Origin: Croceicoccus sp.
GTDB lineage: Bacteria > Pseudomonadota > Alphaproteobacteria > Sphingomonadales > Sphingomonadaceae
Length of the DNA: 64,000 bases
Direction of reading: 5' to 3'
NCBI GenBank assembly: GCA_002694745.1
Contig: NZMY01000013.1
Coordinates: forward strand, 1 to 64,000
Shown: piece by piece, positions 54,014 to 64,000 of the stretch
How the letters are laid out: every line of letters begins with the position of its first letter
Numbering within the stretch: position 1 is the stretch's first letter
Made by a program: the position numbers and the translations under genes
Notes under the pieces: generated by a model
Told to the model about the DNA's origin: nothing
Database searches by the model: none
Seen by the model: the letters and a program-made list of their open reading frames with translations, nothing else

Positions 54014-54901
54014 ATGACATTGCAGCGCAAGGGTATCGTATTGGCGGGCGGGTCGGGAACACGGCTCTATCCGCTGACCAAGGGCGTGTCGAAACAGCTG
54101 GTCCCGGTCTATGACAAGCCGATGATCTACTACCCGCTGGCGGTGCTGATGCTGGCGGGGATCCGCGAGATCCTGATCATCACCACGCCAGAGGATCAGG
54201 CGCAGTTCAAGCGCCTGCTGGGCGACGGGTCGGACTGGGGCGTCTCGCTTGATTATGCGGTGCAGCCCAGCCCCGACGGGCTGGCGCAGGCCTTCCATAT
54301 CGGTGGCGATTTCGTGAAGGGCCATCCCAGCGCGCTCGTGCTGGGCGACAATATCTTCTACGGCCACGGCCTGCCCGAACAGCTTGCCGCCGCCGACGCG
54401 CGCACCGACGGGGCGAGCGTGTTCGCCTATTGGGTGGCCGATCCTTCGGCCTATGGCGTGGTCGGCTTCGACAAGCAGGGCAAGGCCACCAGCCTTGAGG
54501 AAAAGCCCCAGCAGCCGACGTCCAACTATGCGGTGACCGGCCTTTATTTCTATGACGAGACGGTGGTGGACCGCGCCCGCGACCTCAAGCCCTCGCCGCG
54601 CGGAGAGCTTGAGATCACCGATCTCAACCGGCTCTATCTCGACGACGGTTCCCTTTCGGTGGAGATCATGGGGCGCGGCTATGCGTGGCTCGATACCGGA
54701 ACGCATGGATCGCTGCTGGACGCGGGCACCTATGTGCGCATTACCGAGGAGCGGCAGGGGCTGAAGATCTGCTGTCCCGAGGAAATCGCTTGGCGCAAGG
54801 GCTTCATCGGCGACGACCAGCTGCGCAGCATCGCCGCGCCGCTCAGGAAATCGGGCTATGGCGATTATCTGATGGGCCTGCTCGAACACGGACCGGACTG
54901 A
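54014..54901 (+). CDS. rmlA: Glucose-1-phosphate thymidylyltransferase
   Basis: 295 aa. First step of dTDP-L-rhamnose synthesis. Motifs: [46 protein letters not shown] and [20 protein letters not shown]. It leads the rmlA-C-D-B operon, whose product presumably feeds the capsule glycosyltransferases nearby. A divergent promoter lies in the 193-bp gap to the GT2 gene. Confidence 0.96.
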   Translation: MTLQRKGIVLAGGSGTRLYPLTKGVSKQLVPVYDKPMIYYPLAVLMLAGIREILIITTPEDQAQFKRLLGDGSDWGVSLDYAVQPSPDGLAQAFHIGGDFVKGHPSALVLGDNIFYGHGLPEQLAAADARTDGASVFAYWVADPSAYGVVGFDKQGKATSLEEKPQQPTSNYAVTGLYFYDETVVDRARDLKPSPRGELEITDLNRLYLDDGSLSVEIMGRGYAWLDTGTHGSLLDAGTYVRITEERQGLKICCPEEIAWRKGFIGDDQLRSIAAPLRKSGYGDYLMGLLEHGPD

Positions 54902-54912
54902 AAGGCGCACGC

Positions 54913-55458
54913 ATGAACATCGTCGAGACCCGCCTGCCCGGCGTATTGATCGTTGAGCCCAAGGTGTTCGGGGACGAGCGCGGCTTTTTCCTGGAAAGCT
55001 GGAACCGCGCGCGCTTTGCCGATGCGGGGCTGGATATCGATTTCGTGCAGGACAACCATTCGCGGTCGAACCGCGGCGTGCTGCGCGGCATGCATTTCCA
55101 GAACCCCGGTCCGCAAGGCAAGCTGGTGCGCGTGGTATCGGGCGCAGTCTATGACGTGGCGGTCGATCTGCGTCGTTCCAGCGCGACCTTCGGCCAGTGG
55201 TTCGGCGTGGAACTGAGCGCGGCCAACCACCGCATGCTGTGGGTGCCCGAAGGCTTCGCACATGGCTTCCTGACATTGGAGGACGGCACCGACTTCCTCT
55301 ACAAGTGCCGCGGCGGATATGACCCCAAGGCGGAGCATTCGCTGGCATGGGACGATCCCGATGTCGGCATCGAATGGCCGCTGGAGGGGATCGAGCCGAT
55401 CCTGTCGGGCAAGGACGCGCAGGGCACCCCGCTGGGTGAAGTGGAGACGTTCCCATGA
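54913..55458 (+). CDS. rmlC: dTDP-4-dehydrorhamnose 3,5-epimerase
   Basis: 181 aa. Motifs: DERGFFLESWN, FVQDNHSRSNRGVLRGMHFQ with the catalytic His, and WVPEGFAHGF. ATG 54913 is 11 bp after the rmlA stop; the gene overlaps rmlD by ATGA. The frame extending upstream of 54913 is a shadow of rmlA. Confidence 0.96.
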   Translation: MNIVETRLPGVLIVEPKVFGDERGFFLESWNRARFADAGLDIDFVQDNHSRSNRGVLRGMHFQNPGPQGKLVRVVSGAVYDVAVDLRRSSATFGQWFGVELSAANHRMLWVPEGFAHGFLTLEDGTDFLYKCRGGYDPKAEHSLAWDDPDVGIEWPLEGIEPILSGKDAQGTPLGEVETFP

Positions 55459-56312
55459 AGGTCCTGATCACCGGCGCGAACGGACAGCTGGGCCGCGCGC
55501 TGGCAGCAACCGCGCCCGAGCAGCACGAGATTGCCGCGCTGAGACGCGCCGAACTCGACCTCGCGGATGCGAACAGCATCGCCTCGGCCATCGCGGAGCG
55601 CAAACCCGACGTGGTCATCAATGCCGGTGCCTATACCGCGGTCGACAAGGCCGAGAGCGAGACCGATCTTGCGCAGCGAATTAATGCCGACGCGGTGGGC
55701 CTGCTGCGGCGTAGCTGCGCCGACATCGGCGCGCGGCTTGTCCATGTCTCGACCGATTTCGTGTTCGATGGCCGCGCGTCCGCCGCCTACACAACCGACG
55801 ACATGCGCAATCCGCTGTCCGCCTATGGCCGCACCAAGGCCGCAGGCGAGGACATGGCCGGCCCCGACGCGCTGATCGTGCGCACCGCCTGGGTCTATGC
55901 CGCGGGCGGCGCCAGCTTCGTCGCCACCATGCTGCGCCTGATGCGCGAGCGGGACGAGATCGGCGTCGTATCCGACCAGATCGGCGCGCCGACATGGGCG
56001 ACTTCGCTGGCGCGCACGATCTGGGGCCTTGTCGCCAATGGGTCGAGCGGGATCCACCATTTCTCCGACGCCGGGGTCGCCAGCTGGTACGATTTCGCGG
56101 TCGCCATCGGCGAGGAAGCCGCCGCCATCGGGCTGATCGACCGGACCATCACGGTGAAGCCGATCACCACCGAAGATTACCCGACGCCTGCCGTGCGCCC
56201 CGCCTTCTCGCTGCTCGACAGCCGCGCGACGCGCGAGGCCGCTGGCGTCGATCCCGTTCACTGGCGCGAGAACCTGCGCCACATGCTTCAAGAGGTAAAA
56301 CAGCTTGGCTGA
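55455..56312 (+). CDS. rmlD: dTDP-4-dehydrorhamnose reductase
   Basis: 285 aa extended SDR. Cofactor motif LITGANGQLGRAL, VINAGAYTAVDKAE, STDFVFDG and catalytic YGRTK. Last step to dTDP-L-rhamnose. It overlaps rmlC (ATGA) and rmlB (8 bp). Confidence 0.96.
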   Translation: MKVLITGANGQLGRALAATAPEQHEIAALRRAELDLADANSIASAIAERKPDVVINAGAYTAVDKAESETDLAQRINADAVGLLRRSCADIGARLVHVSTDFVFDGRASAAYTTDDMRNPLSAYGRTKAAGEDMAGPDALIVRTAWVYAAGGASFVATMLRLMRERDEIGVVSDQIGAPTWATSLARTIWGLVANGSSGIHHFSDAGVASWYDFAVAIGEEAAAIGLIDRTITVKPITTEDYPTPAVRPAFSLLDSRATREAAGVDPVHWRENLRHMLQEVKQLG

Positions 56313-57360
56313 TCTGCTCGTCACCGGCGGGGCCGGATTCATCGGCGGCAATTTCGTGCATTACTGGCGCGAGCGGCATCCCGGCGACACGATCATCGTG
56401 CTCGACGCGCTGACCTATGCCGGCAACCGCGAGACGATCGAGGATGTCGACAATATCGAACTGGTCGTCGGCAATATCTGCGACACCGCGCTGGTCACCC
56501 GCCTGCTGGAAGAGCGCGGGATCGACACCATCGTGCATTTCGCGGCCGAGAGCCACGTCGACCGCTCGATCAGCGCGCCGGACGATTTCATCGAGACCAA
56601 TGTCATCGGCACGCACAGCCTGCTCAAGGCCGCGCGCGATGTCTGGGTCGAAAAGGGATCGGGCCGTCCGCACCGCTTTCACCATGTCTCGACCGACGAG
56701 GTGTATGGCTCGCTCGGCCCCAACGATCCGGCCTTCAGCGAGACGACGCAATATCAGCCGAACTCGCCCTATTCGGCGTCTAAGGCGGGATCGGACCATC
56801 TGGTGCGCGCCTATCACCACACCTTCGGGCTTGAGGTGACGACCAGCAATTGCTCGAACAATTACGGGCCTTACCAGTACCCGGAGAAGCTGATCCCGCT
56901 GTTCCTGCTGAACGCGCTGTCGGGCAAGCCGCTGCCGATCTATGGCGACGGCATGAACGTGCGCGACTGGCTGCATGTCGAGGATCACTGCCGCGGGATC
57001 GAAGCGGTTCTCAAGAACGGCAAGCCCGGCGAGACCTATAACATCGGCGGCGGGCAGGAACTGCCCAATCTGACGGTGATCGAGGAGATCTGCCGCGGCG
57101 TCGATGCGATCTTCGCCTCCGATCCCTCGCTGGCACAGCGCTATCCCGACGCGCTCGCCGCCAAGGGCCAGCCGACCGAGACGCTGAAAACCTTCGTCAC
57201 CGACCGCAAGGGCCACGACCGTCGCTACGCCATCGACGAGACCAAGGCGCGCGAGGAAATCGGCTACACGCCAAGCCGCGATTTCCCGACCGGCTTTGCC
57301 GAGACGATGCAATGGTATCTCGACAACGAGGCATGGTGGCGGCGGCTGCTCGCCAAATAG
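56305..57360 (+). CDS. rmlB: dTDP-glucose 4,6-dehydratase
   Basis: 351 aa extended SDR. LVTGGAGFIGGNFV, FAAESHVDRSI, STDEVYGS, catalytic YSASK and NNYGPYQYPEKLIP are all present. The start codon is TTG at 56305, inside the end of rmlD, supported by AGAGGT upstream and by the family N-terminus beginning there. It is the last gene of the operon although it catalyses the second step. Confidence 0.96.
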   Translation: MADLLVTGGAGFIGGNFVHYWRERHPGDTIIVLDALTYAGNRETIEDVDNIELVVGNICDTALVTRLLEERGIDTIVHFAAESHVDRSISAPDDFIETNVIGTHSLLKAARDVWVEKGSGRPHRFHHVSTDEVYGSLGPNDPAFSETTQYQPNSPYSASKAGSDHLVRAYHHTFGLEVTTSNCSNNYGPYQYPEKLIPLFLLNALSGKPLPIYGDGMNVRDWLHVEDHCRGIEAVLKNGKPGETYNIGGGQELPNLTVIEEICRGVDAIFASDPSLAQRYPDALAAKGQPTETLKTFVTDRKGHDRRYAIDETKAREEIGYTPSRDFPTGFAETMQWYLDNEAWWRRLLAK

Positions 57361-57367
57361 GCGGCGG

Positions 57368-58861
57368 TCAGCGCGCGGCGAAGTAGCGTTCGAGCGCCTC
57401 GCGCTGCGCGGCGTCCAGCCTGAGGCCAAGCTTGGTGCGGCGCCATAATATGTCGTCGGCAGTCATAGCCCATTCGCGGGCGCGCAGGTAATCCACCTCG
57501 CGCGCGGTCAGACCGTGGCCGAAATACTCGCCGCAATCGGCCAGCGCATGCGCATTGCCCAGAATGTCGCGCGCGCAGGTGCCATAGCTGCGGATCAGCC
57601 TGTCCGCCATTTCGGGCGAAAGGAACGGGTAGTCGCGCCGCAAGGCCGCGATCTGTTCGTCCGCCGTGCCGACCGGAAAATCGCCGCCCGGCAGCGGTGC
57701 GTCCGCCGTCCAGCCCGGTCCGGCCAGTTCGGGCAGGCGCGAGGACAGTTTCCCCACTGCATCCTCGGCCAGATGGCGAAAGCTGGTAATTTTGCCGCCG
57801 AACACCGACAGCAGCGGCGCACCTGCGAACCGCTCCGACAGATCGAGCGAATAGCCGCGCGTCGCCGCCTCCGGCCTGCCCGATCCATCGTCGATCAGCG
57901 GGCGCACTCCTGCATAGGACCACACCACATCGGCGGGCGCGACGGGGCGCGCGAAGAACCGGCTGGCCCCTTCGCACAGATAGGCGATTTCCGCAGCGCT
58001 CGCTTCGACCTTTACGAGGCTGCCCCGGTGGTCCGCGTCGGTGGTGCCGATCAGGGTGAAATCATGCTCGTATGGAATGGCGAAGAAGATGCGTCCATCG
58101 GGAAGCTGGAAAAAATAGGCGAATGCATGGTCGAACAGTTTGGGCACCACGATATGCGATCCACGCACCAGTCGCATCTTGCGATGCGTCGGCAGATGGC
58201 CGATGCGCAGCAATTCCAGCACCGCCGGTCCCGCCGCATTGACGACGGCGCGGGCGCGGAAAATCTCGTCCCCCGCCTCGATGCGCCAGATATCTCCCTC
58301 GCGCGCCAGCCCCGTCACGCGGCAGCGCGTGCGCACTTCGGCGCCCCGGTCCACCGCATCGCGCGCGTTCAGCACCACCATGCGCGCATCGTCGACCCAG
58401 CAATCGGAATAGACGAAACCCTTCGCGAACTCGTCCTTCAGCGGCGCGCCCGCGGGATGGCGCGTCAGGTCGATGCTCTGCGTCGCGGGCAAGGTCTTTC
58501 GCCCGCCGATATGGTCATACAGGAACAGCCCCAGACGCAGCAGCCACCGCGGCCGCAGCCCGCGCACATGGGGCAGCACGAAGCGCATGGGCCACACGAT
58601 ATGCGGCGCGATGGCCAGGATGCGCTCACGCTCGATCAGGCTTTCGCGCACGAGGCCGAATTCGCGGTGCTCCAGATAGCGCAGCCCGCCATGGATCAGC
58701 TTGCTGGAGGCCGAGGACGTGCCGCTGGCCAGATCGCCTGCCTCCAGCAGCAACACACTGGCCCCGCGCCCCGCCGCATCGCGCGCGATCCCGCAGCCGT
58801 TGATACCGCCGCCAATGACGGCAAGGTCGTAAGGCCCGGAAGGATCGACGCCGCGCGCCAT
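57368..58861 (-). CDS. glpD: FAD-dependent glycerol-3-phosphate dehydrogenase
   Basis: 497 aa. FAD-binding DLAVIGGGINGCGIARDAAGR, SSASSKLIHGGLRYLE, VRGSHIVVPKLF and SVFGGKITSFRHLAE are typical for aerobic GlpD, which passes electrons from G3P to quinone at the inner membrane. Start ATG 58861 overlaps the aldo-keto reductase stop by one base (TGATG). Together with the divergent glpK it makes a glycerol-use module. Confidence 0.94.
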   Translation of the reverse strand: MARGVDPSGPYDLAVIGGGINGCGIARDAAGRGASVLLLEAGDLASGTSSASSKLIHGGLRYLEHREFGLVRESLIERERILAIAPHIVWPMRFVLPHVRGLRPRWLLRLGLFLYDHIGGRKTLPATQSIDLTRHPAGAPLKDEFAKGFVYSDCWVDDARMVVLNARDAVDRGAEVRTRCRVTGLAREGDIWRIEAGDEIFRARAVVNAAGPAVLELLRIGHLPTHRKMRLVRGSHIVVPKLFDHAFAYFFQLPDGRIFFAIPYEHDFTLIGTTDADHRGSLVKVEASAAEIAYLCEGASRFFARPVAPADVVWSYAGVRPLIDDGSGRPEAATRGYSLDLSERFAGAPLLSVFGGKITSFRHLAEDAVGKLSSRLPELAGPGWTADAPLPGGDFPVGTADEQIAALRRDYPFLSPEMADRLIRSYGTCARDILGNAHALADCGEYFGHGLTAREVDYLRAREWAMTADDILWRRTKLGLRLDAAQREALERYFAAR

Positions 58862-59775
58862 CAGGGAAGCGGTTCCCCGCGCGCGGCGACGAGCACGGCA
58901 TACCAGTCCTGCCGCGTCCAGCGCATCTCCAGCGCCTGCATGGCCTCGGCAATCCTTTCCGGCGATTGCGATCCTATGATCGGCACGATCCCCGCCGGAT
59001 GCGCCATCAGCCAGCCGAACGCCGCGACCGACCGGCCGACGCCCTGCGCCTGTCCGATCCGGTCCAGCTCAGCCGCGACCGCGGCATCGCGCGCATTGCC
59101 GGGCGACAACAGCCGCCCTCCCCCAAGCGGCGACCATGCGAAGGGCGTCATTCCCAGACGCATCGCCTGATCAAGCTCACCGTTTTCGAAGCAGTCTATC
59201 CTCAGCGGACTGATCTCGGGCTGGGTGGAGACGATGGGCAGGTCCATGAAATGCGCCAAAGCCTCGATCTGCGGCTGGGTGAAGTTCGACACGCCAATGG
59301 TGCGGATCTTGCCCGCCGCCACCGCATCTTCAAGCGTGCGGGCCAGTTCCTGCGGATGAGTCAGAATATCGGGCCGGTGGATCTGGTGCAGGTCGATCAT
59401 GTCCACCCGCATCCGCCGCAGCGAGGCGTCGATCGCGGACGACAGATAGCCGCGCGACTGGTCGTAGGGCAGCGGCGGCATGATGCCCCCCTTGCTGGCC
59501 AGCACCATGCGCGGCCGCAGCGCCGGTTCCGCCGCCAGCACCTCGCCCAGCAGCGCCTCGGCATCGCCGAACCCGCCATTGCCGTCGAAGCCGTAGATAT
59601 CCGCCGTGTCGAGCAGGGTGATACCCGCATCCAGCGCGGCATGAACCAGCCTCGACGCTTCGGACACGCTGCGCCCGTTTTCGGCAAGGCGCCACATGCC
59701 CCACGCCAGCGGAGAGATGACGATGTCGCTCTGGCCAAGGCGGCGCGAGGCTGGCGGGGCGGGCAGAAGGCTCAA
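58861..59775 (-). CDS. Aldo/keto reductase (YdhF-like)
   Basis: 304 aa TIM-barrel oxidoreductase. The catalytic tetrad is seen as LLDTADIYG (Asp, Tyr), LASKGGI (Lys) and LHQIHRPD (His). NADPH-side features are IGVSNFTQPQIEAL and IIGSQSPERI. The start is TTG 59775 (AGGGATA upstream). It is first in an operon with glpD, suggesting a role with glycerol, glyceraldehyde or dihydroxyacetone; the substrate is not proven. Confidence 0.85.
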   Translation of the reverse strand: MSLLPAPPASRRLGQSDIVISPLAWGMWRLAENGRSVSEASRLVHAALDAGITLLDTADIYGFDGNGGFGDAEALLGEVLAAEPALRPRMVLASKGGIMPPLPYDQSRGYLSSAIDASLRRMRVDMIDLHQIHRPDILTHPQELARTLEDAVAAGKIRTIGVSNFTQPQIEALAHFMDLPIVSTQPEISPLRIDCFENGELDQAMRLGMTPFAWSPLGGGRLLSPGNARDAAVAAELDRIGQAQGVGRSVAAFGWLMAHPAGIVPIIGSQSPERIAEAMQALEMRWTRQDWYAVLVAARGEPLP

Positions 59776-59913
59776 AACAATATCCCTGTGGCGCGCGTGT
59801 CGGAGGACGAGCCGCTTGCTTGCGCCCGGCTGGCTTGGCGGCTAAAAATTATGGAAGTGCAACAGATAAGGCAAGCTGCCCCAACAGGCGGCGGCCATCG
59901 GCAGGGGACGGGA

Positions 59914-61395
<1,482 letters not shown>

Positions 61396-61478
61396 TCGAC
61401 GCGCCGCGCCATTGCGCAAAAGGCTAGGTCGAGCCGCCGCGCGAATATGGCATGCATTCCATTCTGGGAGATGAATGC

Positions 61479-63098
61479 ATGAACGAGAACTGGGACTATA
61501 TCGTCGTCGGCGCGGGATCGAGCGGCTGTGTCGTTGCCGAGAAGCTGAGCGCCGATCCGCGCAATCGCGTGCTGGTGCTGGAAGCGGGCGGCGAGAGCGG
61601 TTTCTGGAACCGCGTGCCCAAAGGCGTGGCGAAGCTGGTCACTAATCCCGACCGAATCTGGGCCTATCCCGTCGCGCAGCCGCGTGAGGAAAACGGCCCC
61701 GCGAACGAAGTCTGGATCCGCGGCAAGGGCGTGGGCGGGTCAAGCTCGGTCAATGGCATGATCTGGAGCCGGGGCGAGCGCGAGGATTACGACGCGTGGG
61801 AACGCGATCATGGCGCGGCCGGCTGGAACGGCGACAGTATGACCGAGGCATTCCTGCGGCTTGAGGATCATCCCTATGGCCCCTCGCCGATGCTGGGTTC
61901 GGGCGGGCCGGTACACGTCGAGCCCGAGATCTACACCTATCCGCTAGCGGACGAGATGATCGCCGCGGGTGAGGCGCTGCAACTGAAACGCGTGCGCGAA
62001 CTCAACGAACAGCCGGGGCCGCGCGTCGGATATTACAGCCACAACATCCGGCGCGGCAAACGCGAGAGTGCGGCGCGCACCTTCCTCGATCCGGCGCGCA
62101 GGCGTCCGAACGTGCGCGTGGTGACCGGCGCGCGGGCCGAGCGCATCACTTTCGACGGCAAGCGGGCCACCGGCATCGACGTGCTGGTGGATGGAGAAAT
62201 GACGCATTTCGCCTGCTCGGGCGAGATCGTCGTGTCGGCGGGCGCGATCGAAAGCCCGCTGCTGCTCCAGCGGTCGGGCATCGGCGATGCGGCATGGCTG
62301 CGCGGCAAGGGCGTCGATCCGCTGATCGACAATGCCCATGTCGGCGCACATCTGAACGAGCATCTGTCGCTGTCGATGCCCTATCGGCTGAAGTCGGGCA
62401 AAGGCACCAATCGCCAGTTCTATGGCGCGGGCGCGGCGCTGGCAATGGCGCGCTACATGCTGACCGGCGGCGGGATCATGGCGACCGGCCCGTTCGAAGT
62501 GGGCGCGTTCCTCAATGTCGCGCATCCCGACGGGCGGGTCGATGCGCAGTTCTATCTGGGCGCCTATACCTTCGAGGTGGGGGACGAGAACAATCCGGTC
62601 CCTCTGGACAAGATCGACCGGCAGCCGGGCATCACCATCTATGCCTCGCTGCTGCGGCTGAGCAGCGAAGGCAGTATCAGGATCGGCGGAGCGGGCGTGT
62701 CGGATGCGCCCGACATCCAGCCCAATTTCCTCTCGACCGAGCATGACCGGGCGAGCGCGGTGGCGCTGGTGCGGCGGATGCGTGCCTTCATGGACGCGCC
62801 GCCGCTGGGCGCGCGGGTGGGCGAGGAATTGCTGCCGGGACGCGATGTCGAGGGGGACGAGGCGATACTGGCGTTCTTCCGGCGCTATTCGACCTGCGGG
62901 CTGCATGGCATCGGCACCTGCCGGATGGGCAGTGGCGACGACAGCGTGGTGGACGCACAGCTCCGGGTACGCGGCGTGACGGGGGTGCGCGTGGCGGATT
63001 GCTCGATCATGCCCGGACAGGTCACCGGCAACACCAATGCGCCCGCCATGGCCATCGGGCTGCGCTGCGCCGACATGATGCGACAGGCGCCCGCCTAG
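61479..63098 (+). CDS. GMC-family FAD oxidoreductase (choline dehydrogenase-like)
   Basis: 539 aa. FAD-binding DYIVVGAGSSGCVVAEKLS with LVLEAGG, GMC signature KGVGGSSSVNGMIW, VVSAGAIESPLLLQRSGIG, and the C-terminal active-site His region STCGLHGIGTCRMG and PGQVTGNTNAPAMAIG. It oxidises an alcohol. Close relatives include polyethylene-glycol and other alcohol dehydrogenases of sphingomonads; the exact substrate is unknown. ATG 61479 has GGGAG upstream. The P450 gene is convergent, 12 bp away. Confidence 0.9.
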   Translation: MNENWDYIVVGAGSSGCVVAEKLSADPRNRVLVLEAGGESGFWNRVPKGVAKLVTNPDRIWAYPVAQPREENGPANEVWIRGKGVGGSSSVNGMIWSRGEREDYDAWERDHGAAGWNGDSMTEAFLRLEDHPYGPSPMLGSGGPVHVEPEIYTYPLADEMIAAGEALQLKRVRELNEQPGPRVGYYSHNIRRGKRESAARTFLDPARRRPNVRVVTGARAERITFDGKRATGIDVLVDGEMTHFACSGEIVVSAGAIESPLLLQRSGIGDAAWLRGKGVDPLIDNAHVGAHLNEHLSLSMPYRLKSGKGTNRQFYGAGAALAMARYMLTGGGIMATGPFEVGAFLNVAHPDGRVDAQFYLGAYTFEVGDENNPVPLDKIDRQPGITIYASLLRLSSEGSIRIGGAGVSDAPDIQPNFLSTEHDRASAVALVRRMRAFMDAPPLGARVGEELLPGRDVEGDEAILAFFRRYSTCGLHGIGTCRMGSGDDSVVDAQLRVRGVTGVRVADCSIMPGQVTGNTNAPAMAIGLRCADMMRQAPA

Positions 63099-63110
63099 CG
63101 CCTGCGCCCT

Positions 63111-64000
63111 TCAGCCATCCCAGCGCAGCACCAGCCGGTCGATATGCGCGTTGATCCCGCCTGCCTGCCGCAGTTCGGAGGCATTGGCGACGGTGAAATC
63201 GGGAATGCGCCGCAGCCATTCCTGCAGCGTAATCGCCACTTCGCTGCGCGCCAGTTCCTGCCCCGGACAGCGATGCGGCCCCTGCCCGAACGCCGAATGA
63301 CGCGGCCGCGCGCGGTCGATGTCGACGCTCATGGGATCCTCGTTCTCGCGCTCGTCGACGCCGTGCACCACCGTCGGGCAGGCGACCAGATCGCCCGCGC
63401 GCAGATGGATGCCGTGATACTCCATGTCCTGCCGCACGATCCGCGCGATGGTGACCGAGCCATAGCGGCGGAACAGTTCGGCCACCGCGCGCGGGGCCAA
63501 ATCCGGATCGGCGATCAGGCGGCGGCGCATCTCTTCATCGCCCGCCAGATGCAGCATGGCAAAGCCGAGGAAATTGACGACCGTGTCCATCCCCGCGACC
63601 AGCACCTGCAGCGTCAGTACCAGCGCTTCCTCTGCCGTCATGCTGCGCCCTTCGAACGGGCGGCCGACCATGCGGCTGATCATGTCCTCGCCGGGGTTTT
63701 CCATACGCCGCGTGACGACCGGCAGCAGATAGGCCGCCATCTCGTCGCGCGCCTCGGCCATGGTCATTTCCGAACCGGGATTGGTCATCATGTCGGTGAG
63801 GTATTTGAGCCGCGGCGCATCGCCGGCCGGTAGGTCGACAAGGTCCATGAAGATGCGGATCGGCAGGATCGCGCTGTAATGCTCGATAAACTCGACCTCG
63901 CCGTCGTCCACGAAACCGTCGATCAGCTCGCCCGCCAGCTTGCGGATGCCGGGTTCGAGGTCGCGCACGAATTTCAGCGACAGGTTCTCGTTCAGCTGCT
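63111..64000 (-). CDS. Cytochrome P450, N-terminus outside the window
   Basis: About 296 C-terminal residues are visible; the frame stays open to the right edge (upstream residues QLNENLSLKF). The I-helix LVAGMDTVVNF, an ExxR-like ELFRRYGS and the heme-binding FGQGPHRCPGQELA with the ligand cysteine identify a soluble bacterial P450, possibly of the camphor/terpene-hydroxylase type. Neighbourhood with a GMC alcohol oxidase suggests a hydroxylation-then-oxidation route, which is inference. Confidence 0.9.
   Translation of the reverse strand, partial: QLNENLSLKFVRDLEPGIRKLAGELIDGFVDDGEVEFIEHYSAILPIRIFMDLVDLPAGDAPRLKYLTDMMTNPGSEMTMAEARDEMAAYLLPVVTRRMENPGEDMISRMVGRPFEGRSMTAEEALVLTLQVLVAGMDTVVNFLGFAMLHLAGDEEMRRRLIADPDLAPRAVAELFRRYGSVTIARIVRQDMEYHGIHLRAGDLVACPTVVHGVDERENEDPMSVDIDRARPRHSAFGQGPHRCPGQELARSEVAITLQEWLRRIPDFTVANASELRQAGGINAHIDRLVLRWDG

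Overview
The window looks like an alphaproteobacterial chromosome of the Sphingomonadales type (Erythrobacter/Croceicoccus/Novosphingobium-like). This is inferred from high GC, dense genes with ATGA and TGATG stop/start overlaps, Caulobacter-type TonB receptors without cognate siderophore genes, and M19/S12/D-aminoacylase sets. No rRNA, tRNA or CRISPR array was seen.

Region 1 (1-12.9 kb) looks like a catabolic island for D-amino-acid or N-acyl/peptide substrates. A seven-gene minus-strand operon encodes a membrane-anchored S12 serine hydrolase, a DUF1611/DgcN-like protein, a YkvI-like transporter, a lipoprotein M19 dipeptidase, an Lrp/AsnC regulator, a Leu/Phe/Val-type dehydrogenase and a last gene cut off by an IS630-type element at the left edge. 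Next to it are a divergent XRE-cupin regulator, a D-aminoacylase-like lipoprotein with a Tat-exported M19 homologue, and a second S12 hydrolase. A TTnYCAAA-type motif recurs in four promoter regions of this island. A large TonB receptor and a DUF2279 protein follow (13.4-17.3 kb).

Region 2 (17.4-57.4 kb) is a large capsule locus of the ABC-transporter, poly-Kdo-linker (group 2/KpsMT) type. It has Kdo supply (kdsA, kpsF, kdsB), a short one-module KpsC, KpsS, the export system KpsD/E/M/T, dTDP-rhamnose synthesis (rmlA-C-D-B) and several glycosyltransferases. Two of these are giant fusions: a 1610-residue sulfotransferase-like/coiled-coil/repeat/GT/GT protein and a 945-residue GT2/GT4 protein. 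Candidate tailoring enzymes are a PhyH-like dioxygenase, an LTA-synthase-like sulfatase-fold protein, a SAM methyltransferase, a fatty-acid hydroxylase and an SDR. A Fur-controlled receptor/PepSY iron module and a GH9 glycosidase lie inside the locus. The 39.5-48.7 kb stretch looks less GC-rich than its flanks and may be a variable capsule cassette.

Region 3 (57.4-64 kb) is metabolic: glycerol use (glpD and glpK with an aldo-keto reductase), a GMC oxidoreductase and a cytochrome P450 cut by the right edge.
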